Part shown: piece by piece, positions 1 through 35,800 of the stretch
Position numbering within the stretch: position 1 is the stretch's first letter
How the letters are laid out: every line of letters starts with the position of its first letter
NCBI GenBank assembly: GCA_030248135.1
Contig: JASANC010005577.1
Coordinates: forward strand, 1-64,000
Direction of reading: 5' to 3'
Source of the DNA: Theristus sp. LFF4_11
Taxonomy: Eukaryota > Nematoda > Chromadorea > Monhysterida > Xyalidae
Length of the DNA stretch: 64,000 nucleotides
The notes under the pieces: model-generated
The model's database searches: none
The model's input: the letters and a program-made list of their open reading frames with translations, nothing else
What the model was told of the DNA's origin: nothing
Position numbers and translations under genes: made by a program

Positions 1-3000
1 GCTGTGTTCCATGATATTGATGGCCTCACCACATCATTGTCGCCGTATAATGTCGTAAAATCGAACGAGGTAACACGCACGCAAAAGTAATCATTTGTCT
101 TCTCCGTACATAGCTGAAATCTGTTCAGAAAGTGAACGACTGTAGTCAAATTGCAGAGTAAACGATTCTCGAAACTAATGCTCGAAATGGAAAACGGACA
201 AAAATTGAGTCTGTATATCTTCAAGCTTCTGGGCTTTTTTTGTCTTCACTGCGGTTGTCACAAAGTCGTTCACGATGAAGCGTCATTCGCAGGGCATTTT
301 TCGAGTATTTCATTCCCGGCTTATCGACCGTCAAGACGGGGTGTATATTCATGTTTGTTTTTCCCACCAACACCATAATCTGAACATATAAGTTCGTATA
401 ATGCGTTTTTTGTGGTGGTGTGTATATCAACTTTCTCTTCTTGTGTGCGCGTGCGAAATGATTCCAACGCACGCTTTATTGTGAAAGTTATTGATCCCCG
501 TGGGGGCTTAGACGACGGCGACGCCGCGAGCGCAAGAAGCTGCTATATAGCTGCCCGCGGCCGGATGTACTCGTGCTTGTGGTGTGTTTCTTTATTTGTA
601 GTTTTCAATGTGATGCGAAAACCGATTGCACTATGTATGTGTGATTTCGTGTTGCAGCGCAGCAAATTGTCCCCGAATTTGCCGCAGGACGGCGTTGGTG
701 GGGAGTAATAGCGGGTTGCAACAACGATAGTCATATCCTTCTCGTCGGGGGGGGTGGTTGAGATTCTTCTGGAGCGTGGCGTCGGCTGGTGGAGTCCTCT
801 TTTTCTTTCGACGAGTCATCCGACGTTTTGTCTTTTGTTTCTTTTTATCCTTCCACTCGTACTATTATTTCGGTTGTTCTTGTTGTTCTTCTGGTCTGCT
901 ACAGTAGCCGCCCGCAGTGTTGTGTTGAATGATGCGGATTGATTTTCGCGGAACGAGAAGGCTAGAGAATGAGAAGAGAGCGAAAAACAAGCCACAACGG
1001 CGGTTTGTCGATGCGCTTGATCGTATCACATTCATATCGCCGTGAAGTGGGGCTGTGATGGCCAGTTTTCGAGCGCGGTACCAACGATTGGCGTCAACAT
1101 GACGCGTGCACGTCGTGACGCATGACTGCACAACAGTCGACACACAAAGCGTCTCCTTGCGCTCACTTATTACAGTCTATGATGACGCACGCGCAGCCGA
1201 TTTTGTGCCATGGTGCTGGATTGGCACACGCTCGCACACTGTCAGACAATATGTAGCTAGTGAGTCGTGCGGTTTTGCTCGTTCGTTCGTTATTCGTGGA
1301 ATATGCACTGGATGGAAGCCATGCCACATAGAGTACGTGTAATTATAGCCGTTAGTATCGTTGACGCCCGGCTGGATTTAACGGTCTCCTGCTTTGGCGG
1401 GAGACCACGGTTGGTGTTGTTGTGAAACTTTTCTTGCATTCTTATGGGAGCACAAAGATCTCTCTGGTGGTCGTGTTGTCTGACCTAACCAGTCACTATG
1501 CCCATTTGCCACCGTCATTGTGTGAGAGCGACACCACTGCACTCGTGCGCTGTAGATGCTTACCAGTCTGCTTGCTTTTTCCTTCTCGAGTACATGTGCG
1601 TACAATGTACGTTTGTCTGAGAACAGTATTTTTCTTTCGCATGTTATGTCGTCGTGGAGGTATAGTCAAAAAGTCGGCGGCGGCGCCTGTTGTATGTGCG
1701 TGTGTGTGGTTGTAAAATTGCTAGTGGGTCGACTGAAGCTTGTTTTGTGTCTGCGTAAACACGTAAGCACACTGCAAATTCATGTTTCGTGATTTCCATT
1801 ACTTGCGCTAGATCGCGCGCGGGTCCAATAGTTTTTTACTTTTGCGCTAGATTGCATTTGCGGAACCTACGCAGCCGAATGTAGTGTAACGGCTGATATT
1901 CGTTGTTTTTCGAATGGACACGATGAGTATCGAACTGCGCGGCAAGCCATATTCGCAAGCATATGAGTGTGAAGAGTTTCCCTTTCTCTGCTTGTTCAGG
2001 TAGGTGCACTTGCTGTTCAGCTGTTTTTCTTGTATTCTCAAAAACTGCACAGATGTAACCGCTCACATGCATGTTCAAATTCAGCAGCGAGCATGCGGAA
2101 GCATTGAAAACGACCTTGCCAGCGAGCATGGTGTGTCGTACGCATGAAAACAATCGCGCGCACTCACTCAATAGTGTCCATGAACCGGCGCACAAGCGCG
2201 TGTCCGCATACATACTTTTCTTGTCCATCCGTGTGCTACTGCTGCTGCATCCGTATCATATTTCCACATTCACATTCGCTTTTCTCAATTCAGTGTGTCC
2301 TCTCTCTCTGCTGTCAATGCTTGCCCGCGTGTGTCATTGCACATGGCCGTCATCATATTGTACGTGAGGTTATTCGACATGTGTCACAGCGCGCACTGTA
2401 AGCTTCACTCTCTGCTTGCGTGTGTCGTTGGGAATGTGCGTCAAAGCTCGGACACGCACAACAATACTGAACGGAATCGTGGCGTTCCAATTGCTTCGAA
2501 CGCGAACGCATGACACTGTAAATGAACTGGGCTTGTGTTGTTCGCTGGCATGTCGAATGTGTACGATTACGATACACGGTGCTCGTAACAGCGCCTGTGG
2601 CGACCGACCGGCAACTATTTTGACAATGCATACTTGAATGTACTCCGTGAATGTAACAAGCGTGAAGTCTTTTATGTCGCGCGCGCCTACCACGTTCTTT
2701 CTTTCTTTCTCTTTTACTTCTAACGAGTGTTCTCATGAATATATCTATAAATTATGGGCTGATCATGCACTACTATCATGTTCGCATGTAATATTCTTTT
2801 TGGTAAACGTATTCAATTTCAACTTCAGGTCCACCATATACTGCGAGTGTGTCAATTTGCTACATGCACATTAAACATGCCGGCGTAACGAGATAATGGC
2901 ATCTTGTTTTAGGTTTTTTTCACACAATGAACGTCTATTCCGAATGTCTCTCTGGTTACTCAATTTAAATGTTATGTAACATCTCTTCAGATTGTGTTGC

Positions 3001-3590
3001 GATGTCAGATGAAAGATAGTTTCTTGTTTACGACCTGTTATCTTTCACAACAAACCAGAACACTTCCATAAACTCATATTTTAGTTTTCGTTTTAAGTCC
3101 AGTGACTAAATTGTTTCCGCTTCACTTGTCGTTGGCAAGCAATCATGTTTGTGCACTCGTTTAAGCTTTTAACGCCCAGTAAATTGGCTACAAACAAATC
3201 CTGTTATGTCATGTTACCAGTACAACCCATTGTTTGTTGTCTACTCTGACTCTGACTCAGAAGTTGGCTTAACTGATGTGGAGCTCTGAGAAAGACCGAA
3301 GTTGTGTTGCTTTCCAAGCAAGGACAAAGTTTTACATCGCGTGGATTGTACGATTGGAGTGTTTCATTCAAACATTTAAAAAAGAACATTATTTTTTGCA
3401 GATCAATAATTATTTGGTGATCTTACACATTGTCGATCTGGTAGTTTTACGCTCTCGCATTACCAACGCCATTTGCCAATCGACCGATCGGCCAATAAAA
3501 CTCGGTTCAACCGGGCAATTTCACAGTGTCCGCAGTTGGCGCGTTATTATTTTAATGATCTCTGGTGGCCGGTGGTGTTTCGTCTGACTG
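1..3590. other. Intergenic or upstream sequence, no supported gene
   Basis: Short open frames exist on both strands but none has convincing composition, recognisable domains or phase-matched splice neighbours. The first 69 bases are open in frame 1 and end at a plausible donor (GTAACA at 70), so they could be the tail of an exon from a gene to the left; this is too short to call. Just before par-1, CTGACTGCAG ending at 3593 is a good acceptor and could serve trans-splicing or a 5'UTR intron. Confidence 0.5.
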
Positions 3591-3617
3591 CAGACGGCTC
3601 ACCATAAAGGCCCCCCG

Positions 3618-27286
<23,669 letters not shown>

Positions 27287-27826
27287 CGGGCCGCCCCGCC
27301 TGGCCGCAGTTTTCGTGTTTCTCCAGTTTCGTGCGTGGAAATCCGAATCGGGTAAACTACAGTACTCGGTAATAATTTGTCAACAGTGGAATCGGCAGTA
27401 TTGCGCAGCAAATCTATAAACTGACGGAACAAAATCGTCGATCAAAAAACAAACGTTGCGTCGGAAACTGATTCTGTTTTGGCTGCTTTCTTGCAGCAAC
27501 AATTGGCGAATCAGCATCAATGCTTTCAAAACACACACAAAACCTGGCATCACGCAAGTTTTCGACTGTGTGAATGCTTTTTACTGCTTTTCTAGCGATA
27601 CATTGTATGTGAGTTTTTCTTTTTTCATTGTTAGTTTGCTGTAATTATTGAATGTGTTCTTGTTGTTGATCGCTTATGATCATTTCAATTTGTAATTCAC
27701 CTTCTGACGTTTTGTTTTTATTTTCTGTTTCAGTTTTGCTGAGCTTTTCCACGCGTGTGTTTTTTCGTTCATTTGTGGTTTGATTATTATTTTTTTCATG
27801 TTTTCAACATTTTAAGCGCGTGCACG

Positions 27827-28018
27827 GCGTGACGTGGCACATGTGATCACACGAACATGCGTGACGTGGCACATGTGATCACACGAACATGCGTGACGTG
27901 GCACATGTGATCACACGAACATGCGTGACGTGGCACATGTGATCACACGAACATGCGTGACGTGGCACATGTGATCACACGAACATGCGTGACGTGGCAC
28001 ATGTGATCACACGAACAT
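27827..28018. repeat. 32-bp tandem repeat, 6 identical copies
   Basis: Six head-to-tail copies without a single mismatch (192 bp). Each unit contains TGACGTGG, the palindrome CACATGTG and the overlapping palindrome GTGATCAC. It lies about 540 bp after the par-1 stop codon. There are no spacers, so this is a minisatellite and not a CRISPR-like array. Confidence 0.95.
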
Positions 28019-29129
28019 TTTTTGTTTTTCTAAAAATTATGACGTGATTTACTAGAAGTTTTCGAAAGTTTATGAATCCAATATTGGTGATCGAAATGCA
28101 GAACCGTTGGTGGACGAAACGAGATTTGTGTTGCGGGGCCACTCACACTCAATTGTGCCAGACTGTTTTTTCTCGCTTGTGTGCACTTCACGTTGCACAG
28201 TCGAAACAGGCAATCGAATGCAATTCGCTGATTGGATGATCGCTCGCAGGTAAGAATGCAGCCATTCAGCGTGCAGTATCGGTTGTCTGCGTTTGATTGT
28301 GGTTGGAGAGCGGACCATCAGTTGTTTGTGTTCTATTGAGTTCATGGTTCTGACGTTTTAGTTGTGTGATACGAAAATAATCAGAAAACTCACAAACGTT
28401 CTCTAATGCAATCAGACTGTTTTAGTTTCCTTACCCACAATTTTACCATATTCAGCTTTACAGCACATTAAATCAACAGATTTTTGGGTGGGCTAATAAT
28501 GATTCGTGATAGACGATTTTCTGTTATCTGTAAAAATTAGTTCTCTGATTGGTTGTTTTTGTGAGCGATATGTATAATGGAAATCTAGGCACCTGTTATA
28601 CTTGGAAATTCGGCCTGAATTTGCCTTGATTGTGTTTTGAAAACTCTGCTTTTGTTTGAGTGAAGTAAACGACTATTCTTAAAAAATGCATTGTAATTAC
28701 GTTTTTGTGGTAAAACAGAGGATTTTAGTGAAATAATGAACTTGAAATTCAAAAGTATTTTTTATCGTGTGAAATAAAAATTATATTTTGTTGCATCTAC
28801 AGAAAGTCTTCTTTGCACTCGTGTGATATACAGTTGAATTAGCTCTGGTTTCAATTTTTTTTCATTGTGTGTTTCTGTGTTTATTTATATTTTCTGTTGC
28901 GTTTTGCCGTTTTTTGTTGTTTTCGATGGTTTTTTTTTCAAAACCGTAAGTCTTTTCGGTCTGACACTCTTCAGAGGGCAAACACACTTTTATTATGTCA
29001 TATGAGTTTTATTGCTATTGTTTTCCGCCTGCTATGTATGCCATCATGCTCTTGATATCACTGCGATGAGAAAAAAAGTGAAAATGTTCTCAACAAAGGA
29101 AAATAGTTGGCATTCCAGAAAAGAAAAAT

Positions 29130-29130
<1 letters not shown>

Positions 29131-29180
<50 letters not shown>

Positions 29181-29215
29181 CGGGTGTACAAAAAAAAAAA
29201 AAAAAAAAAAAAAAA
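29131..29215. repeat. Long G and A homopolymers
   Basis: An almost pure run of about 50 G (29131-29180), a short CGGGTGTAC link, then about 25 A. It produces glycine/lysine open frames that are not genes. It looks like a consensus or gap-filling artefact, or a collapsed low-complexity tract. Confidence 0.7.
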
Positions 29216-29687
29216 CGAACATCCACAGTTAATGCTTGACTTTCAAGATTCAAGATTTTTTCATACAAAACTTACATTAAAGTTCGAAAAGTTTGAAGTT
29301 GAAATGATTCAACACAGTTAACTTCCACGTCGTTTGGTGGTGCTGAAAGTTTTTTCCGTCATATTATATGACGTGATTATTGTGTGACTTCGCGCAATAA
29401 GCAACAGCAATTATTGTGAAACACGTTACTACTTGGCAAAGAAAAACAGAAAAACTGCACTATGAAAAAATCGCTGCAAAACGCGTCTCTGCTAGTCACA
29501 TTGATTCGTTACAGAAAACTAATTTGTGATATTAATGCGCATAAGTAGTTATCAAAAGTATTTTCATCTGCGAAAACAGTTCTTTAAATTTCGTTGTGAC
29601 CAGTCAGTCGCGTCGGTCTGATGCGGAAATCACAGTTTTTTTAAAAAGTTTCCAATTATAGTTTTTTCAATCTCAAGAGCCATCGTA

Positions 29688-32153
29688 ATGAAGTCAGCAG
29701 TTATTGCATTGTGTTTTGTTGTCGTCGGCGCTCAAAATTTCCGAGAAGTTTGTTTCAGATTTTGCATTTTTATTGTCACATACAGTATCAGCAATTCCGT
29801 TTCTCGCAAATCAAATCACTGTGAAGAAAAATGGCCTGAAAAGAGCCATTATTGATTATCATTGAATCGATTGAAGCGATTTATCATTCACGTCCTCATT
29901 GATAACAAGTGCACCTTGATGTGCGCAACAACCTGACTGGCTGTTGCATTTGAATGGAGCACGCTGATTGGTGGTCATGTGCAGCCAACGACGGTCGTGT
30001 ACCGGAGCATATGAATTGTTCATTGGTCTGAAAAGGCACATCTTTGCAGCTGAAGCCGAACGAGCGTCTGCACAACTGTTGCATCGGCAAACACGGCGTC
30101 GACATCGATGAAACCTGCAAATCGATGTGCTACTATGAGCGGCTCACGTACACGCAGGCAAGTCATGCAGCTGCCACAGATGATTTGTTCAAATTAGTGG
30201 AAACGCTTTTCTAAACTTGCGCGGGTGTTACTCGCGTCTCAAACCACTGTACCACGTAAACCTTGATGCATAATTCCCATTGGCTTGTTGGCCCATCGAA
30301 ATTCGCTCCAGTCGTGGACCGTTCCGAAATTACCAAAACTATCGTTCGCGTAAATTCGGATTCGAGTAAAGCAAATAAAAGCGTCACCAGGACTGACGAT
30401 ACAAACATCACCGCCTCAATTTTTGTGTCACCGTTTCAACAGAAACGGTTTTCTCGTAGTGGAACAATCAGCCAGCCGTGATCAAACAAGCGATTTCGTA
30501 ACCATATAACTCCGGACTCAAACAGTCTCCTGTTCGCGTGTTCAGCTGGAGGCAGCGGCCGGTGCGGGCAACTGCTCGATCCACGCGTTCAAGCCGCTGC
30601 TGAAGTGCATGACCCGGTTCACGGATCAGTCCGAGTGCTGCGCAGACGCCGGCGTGCCCATGGAGTGTCTGCCGATGTGCAGGCCGGCGCAACAGGCACC
30701 GAGCGGATTCTGGATATACAAGGTGGATGGATGCTGTGCTGATTTTTGTTTGATTGCTTACGAGTATGCGCAGTGCTGATTGGTTGGCGAGTGCTGAACA
30801 GTTGATTTGCGGTGTGGTCAATCACCATGCTAGGGTTGCGATTGTTTTTGCACGGTCGGTAAAAGCCCGTTTTATACCTGACGTACGTCGACGTGACGTA
30901 CGTCAGGTATGAACGGCAGTATGCAATACCACGCGACCTAACGTGACGTGACATGCCGTGCCGTGCCGTATGCGCATACGTCAGGTATAAACGGGCCTAA
31001 AGAACTTTTCGCCGTTCGCCCCGAAATTTTTGGTAAACTATTTTCATTTCACCACAAGTCGCAATACATCAGTGACTCTCTCCACGCCTTAGCGCGCTAA
31101 TAATGAAAATCTTGGAATCACTTCCGCCGACATCACATCCCAGCACTGCGTCGTGAACCACCTGCACAAGATGGTGCAGTGCGCGCAGGAGTACGACGAG
31201 AAGAACCCGGCCTATCAACGGGTGCCCGACCCGGCCAGCGAGTACACGGGCGACTACGGCGCTACGGAGGCACCCGACGACCCGAACACCGACGAGCTCT
31301 GGGTGGAGGAGACGAAGCCTGAGGACGTGCACGTCGAGGAGCAGTACGTGCCGATGGAGTACGACAGGTGTGCTTGGGCGTTTTGTGGGTGCACAGGGGC
31401 GGGACCATGCGGAGAACGTCATTACTGAACAAGTTTGTGTGCTGAGACCGTTTTCTGTGTTACTCGCTCATTTTCGTTCACACAAAAGGTCAGTTCATAC
31501 TGACGTGTGTTGACGTACGTCAAACGCACGTCTCCATCCATCGACTTCTGTGCTATCACGGTTTTTGAATTTTCCATGACAGAGGTGGTGACGTGCTGCA
31601 GTACTACGGCATCGATGACCTTGGAGAGCTGCAGGAGATTGCCACTGGTGAACTTGGACAAGCCGCTGGAAACGTTGGTGCCAGTTTTTCGTTGACTTTG
31701 TGATCGAACTTTACTTTTCCAAAAACGTTTCCGCTGTAAAGATTTGCTAATCTCAGCGAATGTGCCATAGGACGGTGTATTCCAACCAGATCAGTCTCAT
31801 GACGGATGACCAACCATTCCTGAATGAGCTGATTGGCTGGAAACGAGGCCACTGCAGTGAAAAATCAGCATTCTGGAACTGCTTATTCATCCACAATTTG
31901 TACCAACTGATTTTTGTACAAAGCGACCACTTTCACAGCGCAACAAACGAACAACACACTACAGGAATTGATGGGCATGATCGCCGAGAAAGCACCACCG
32001 GACCTGGCGTCGATCACGTCGCTCGTCAAAGGCGCATCGCCCGTGCTACGCCGACGGTGGCGTGCGCTCGGACGTCGCAGTCGCCTGAGACGCATGCTGG
32101 TGCAGACGTTCGCTGCACGACGCACGAATAGAAGGCGAAAGTTCAAAAACTGA
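29688..32153 (+). CDS. Secreted DB-module (cysteine-rich) protein
   Basis: Predicted 282-aa secreted protein with a DB module, a cysteine-rich domain of unknown function typical of nematodes. Exons: 29688-29747, 30050-30157, 30546-30722, 31144-31367, 31583-31673, 31965-32153; phases agree. Residues 1-15 form a signal peptide (KSAVIALCFVVVGA). The cysteine pattern follows: NCCIGKHGVD, CKSMCYY, then ECCADAGVPMECLPMC and CVV..VQCAQ. The Cys-Cys / Gly-Val-Pro / Cys-Leu-x-Met-Cys spacing is the family signature. After the module comes an acidic Asp/Glu/Pro stretch (about residues 155-200) and a strongly basic C-terminus (RRRWRALGRRSRLRRM). Intron 2 has a GC donor (GCAAGT at 30158), and intron 5 uses the weak donor GTTGGT. 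AATAAA at 32302 is a good polyadenylation signal. The molecular role of DB proteins is unknown. Confidence 0.85.
30861..31000. mobile_element. MITE-like inverted-repeat element (about 135 bp) in a DB-gene intron
   Basis: The left end GCCCGTTTTATACCTGACGT (30865 onward) is mirrored by CGTCAGGTATAAACGGGC (30979-30996). A further inverted copy, GACGTACGTCAGGTATGAAC at 30895, makes a tight internal hairpin with the left end. The element has no coding capacity. It could be a foldback or MITE, and the central TGACGTACGTCA resembles a CRE-type site. A short related stretch (TGACGTACGTCA-like) occurs near 31509. Confidence 0.65.
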
Positions 32154-32869
32154 GATCAATCGATCGGTGACAACGATTTGTTTACTTCAATTATTGTTTT
32201 CATTCTTCCACATTTTTTTCTCGGTACATCTTGCGTTCAACGGATGACAAAACAATACACATGGTTAAAAATTCGAACTGTTCTCACTCACTAAGTTTAA
32301 CAATAAAACGTCTGATTTCACGACTGGTGTATTGCATAAACCACAGAAACATCACATAACGGTAAACAAAATTCCCAATTAGCAACTTTTCGGTAACATG
32401 GCTTGTAACGTTTTATCAAAAAAAACTATAAAAATAAGTAACTTTTTGTCAAAGTAGCACCGCTGGTTTGCCTGGTTTAGTCCTGAAAGGATTCAAATTG
32501 CAAAATAACATAAGTAACATGTCTGATAACCGATTGCGCAGATCAAATGGAATGAAAATGCCTGTGTAATGCAACATTCATTCATGAAAGTGAAACTGGT
32601 TAATCAAAATTGTGTGGCAGGAGGAAGACAATTGGCTGACCAGCAATAATGAAACAGAACATAAAGAACAAGAGTGATGTTTACAGTTTACAATTAACCA
32701 AGCCACTCAGCGTTTGTCCAGCAAACTGATCACAAAAAACAACAACAACCGAATGCGAAACGCACACAAATAGAAGTAAAACCTTGCAAACCGAAGAACA
32801 AAAACTCTATTTTCCCAAGAAAAAACCAAAAAATCCGTTGGGTAAATCACAGCAACATTTCGCCCATTT
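32154..32869. other. Convergent 3' intergenic region (DB gene / rad-51)
   Basis: AT-rich sequence between two converging stop codons. It holds the DB-gene AATAAA at 32302; no other gene was recognised. Confidence 0.6.
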
Positions 32870-35800
32870 TCAGTCCTGCACATCCGCAATGCCACCGCCA
32901 GTGATTGCGAATGGCTTCTCAGCCTCTGGCAAGCACGGCGAATCGTAGATCTTGCAGATACGCGTGTCTTTCGAGCCCTTCTTTAAGAATAACCTGCAAT
33001 CGAAAAGCAAATGAAACTCAGTTTCAGTTCAGTTAAATCTGAACTTTGTGCATTTTGATTGTAGCGGCATAAAGTGGCATGTCACATTACATGTGATACA
33101 GTACATGTTAAGGGGCACCATGAAGCAGTACTTAAAGACGCATAGCTATGGATGCGCCATAACTTTGTGCCCCCATCACAATTCGCAAAACAACAGCATG
33201 TTTTCATCACAATGCAGACGCTGGCTGGCCAATCAGCATGCATGCAACAAAAACACCAAAGCAAGCAGCATACCGGGTGGTGCTGGCATGCGCCATGATG
33301 TGCCCACCGATCGGCTTCTTCGTCTCGGCACTGAAGAACGTTTGGTCGACGTTGGCGACCACTTGATTCGTCACCACCACCGCCACGCCGTACTGAAGGC
33401 AACAATGAGCTGCTGGCACTGGCAGTGTGTGTTTGCAGTAACGCAGCTGACCAATCAACAATGAACAACAGCACATCATCTTCGGACTCCACAGTATGGT
33501 TGTTTGAAAAACGCGGTCACTTTTTCCGCAGAATACAGAGCTCGCGGAACAAGAAAGCGGATCGGACGTTGCAAGAAGACACATTTAGCCATAGATGAAT
33601 GGGTTGTTTAGTTTGCAACCAAACACGCTACATTCGTTCTTCCTACAGTAATTCAAAGTTTCGCACGTTCTGTAGTCTGCGAAACAAAAGTGTGACAGGT
33701 TTCAACAGACACACGCTACACGCCCGAACATGCACCGACCACATCCGCCAGCAGCAGCAGCCGCCGCAGGAACTTGCCGAGCGCCATCTGTCTCGGCGCC
33801 AGTTCTCCGCGCCCGTTGTAGTCGGTGCGGAACAATGCCGTGCAACTGTCCACAACCAGCAGAGCGTAGCTGGACGGACAAGAAGATAAAGTGCACAAAA
33901 ACATGCAAAGGTTTCTTGAGAAGTCGTTCAGTGGTCAGTTGCAGTTGGCATTTATATTTTGCCGTTTGAGATGTGACTCATGTTACGAGAATTCTGCCGG
34001 ATTTGCTCACGGAATGCTTTCTGCACTGGATCGATCATTGCATTACATCTGAATCTACATCCACATATAAACCCGCGGCATTATTTTTTGGGTGCACACA
34101 AAAAACATCAGTGCATTAGAAAATGCCAGCATCGCACCGTGACTCGGACATCATGCCAGCAGCCTGCTCGACCAACATCGTCTGGTGATCGGTGTTGTAG
34201 GCACGTGCGTACGCGACGTTGTCCAGCACTTCTTGGCCGGTCATTTTGAAGCTGTTCAGAAGAGCAAGAGACAATTGACAAATTACAATGTTACCGAGTC
34301 GAGTGTTTGTTTCTGCCAATCATCGTCCCTGTCCGCTCAGTAAGTCCACTTGAGCTAATGAATACTGCAGTTCAAAAACGTAAAGTGGCATTTGAACGTT
34401 TGCAGTTTGCGATGATGAAACCGGATACCAATACATAAAAGTTCGCTGTTTGTGGTTTCGCCAAGTAGACGTATACCGCGGTGCCCCTGGCTAGTCAGTG
34501 CTACAGGCGCCACACACAACTGTCCAAAACGTTTTACCTCTCCGAGCAGATCTTATAATCAGCAGAATAAAGTAAATCACTGCCACTAAAGCACCAACAA
34601 TCAAACGAAATTTCCAAAACAACAACAAAAATTGGCGTACCGCTCAGCAACGGCGAGAATGCGTTCGGGGCGGAACGTTCCCTCGGTGTCGATCCAGAGA
34701 CACTTGCCCTCGGCGCCGCCGTTGTCGACCGGCAGTTGACAAGTGACCGCCAACGTGTGGCACAGCTGCGATTTGCCCGTGCGAAATTCGCCGAAAATCT
34801 GCGTTGCATCGAGTGGCGTTTGGCTGTGTGGTGGAGTAGTGCGACTGCGACACACACCGTAAGGACATTTTCACCAACGAACAACAAACAGCCCCGACAA
34901 GCCTTGTGTACCTCCGTGATCGATCCAGTCTCGATGCCGCCATGCAGCAGCGAATCGAGCTCGCGACTGCCGGTCGTGATCTGCACCAACTCCGACCGCT
35001 TCAGGTGACACTCGGTCGCTGTGCTGAAGCCCATGGCGACCATGTTGAACGCGGCGTGCTGTGCATGAGCATGTTGTTGTGTGGTGACAGTGTGCACTGT
35101 GACAGCAACTTTCATGTCAGGTCAAAATCTTCAATCTTGAACCTAGTCCTCAAGCCTTCCAAGCTTTTATGTTTGAGTAGGCTTCTTTCTTTTCCTCCTC
35201 TTCTTCGCTCTCTCCCTTTTTCTTTCCCCCTCACCCCCACGGAACCCACAAAAACCACTGACCGGGACCCTCCCACGCCCCCCACCCGTTCCCCCGGCCC
35301 CCTCCCCGGCCCCCTCACTCGCCCACCAGGCCACCCTCCCCCTTCCCCCAGTCCCCAATCTTCCCGGGCTTCCCCGCCCCCTTCCCACCAACAAAACACC
35401 TCCGCCCCCGCCGCCCCTGTAGGGGCCCGGGGCCCCCCGGAAACTGAAGCGGGTTTTGGCTGCCTTTATGCATTTTTCAATATCACCCAACATTTTTATT
35501 TTTTTATTTTTTTATGAAAATCCTCTCAGGGCATGGGAGCCCGCTAATTGCGGAGAAATTGCAAAGTGGGCGGTTGTTGCGATAATTGCATCGGTTGGAA
35601 TGCTATAAATACAGCAGTCACCCGGACAGAAAGCTTCATTGTTTGCCGTCTGCGTCGTCGAAGTCAACCGCCAAGCTGCTGGCCTTCATTAAGGCTGCAG
35701 CACCCATCAAGCTCATCATCACCTCATCATCACCATCAAGGCGAGCGACAGCAGCGAGGAAGCATCCAACCTGGCTCTGCTGCACGCATGGACAACAAGC

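Larger units (their letters stand above)
27287..29687. other. Intergenic spacer between par-1 and the DB-module gene
   Basis: It contains the par-1 3' region, a perfect 32-bp tandem array (27827-28018), AT-rich unique sequence, two CTGATTGG motifs (near 28228 and 28546) and a G51/A25 homopolymer block near 29131-29215. No gene was recognised. Confidence 0.6.

Noticed and set aside
1..69. Open frame ending at a GTAACA donor
   Set aside because: Only 23 codons, no recognisable sequence and no linked exon, so it was not called.
27827..28018. CRISPR-like array
   Set aside because: Units are contiguous with no spacers, and the genome is eukaryotic; it is a minisatellite.
29012..29268. Gly/Lys- and Pro/Phe-rich open frames on both strands
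   Set aside because: They are translations of the G and A homopolymers.
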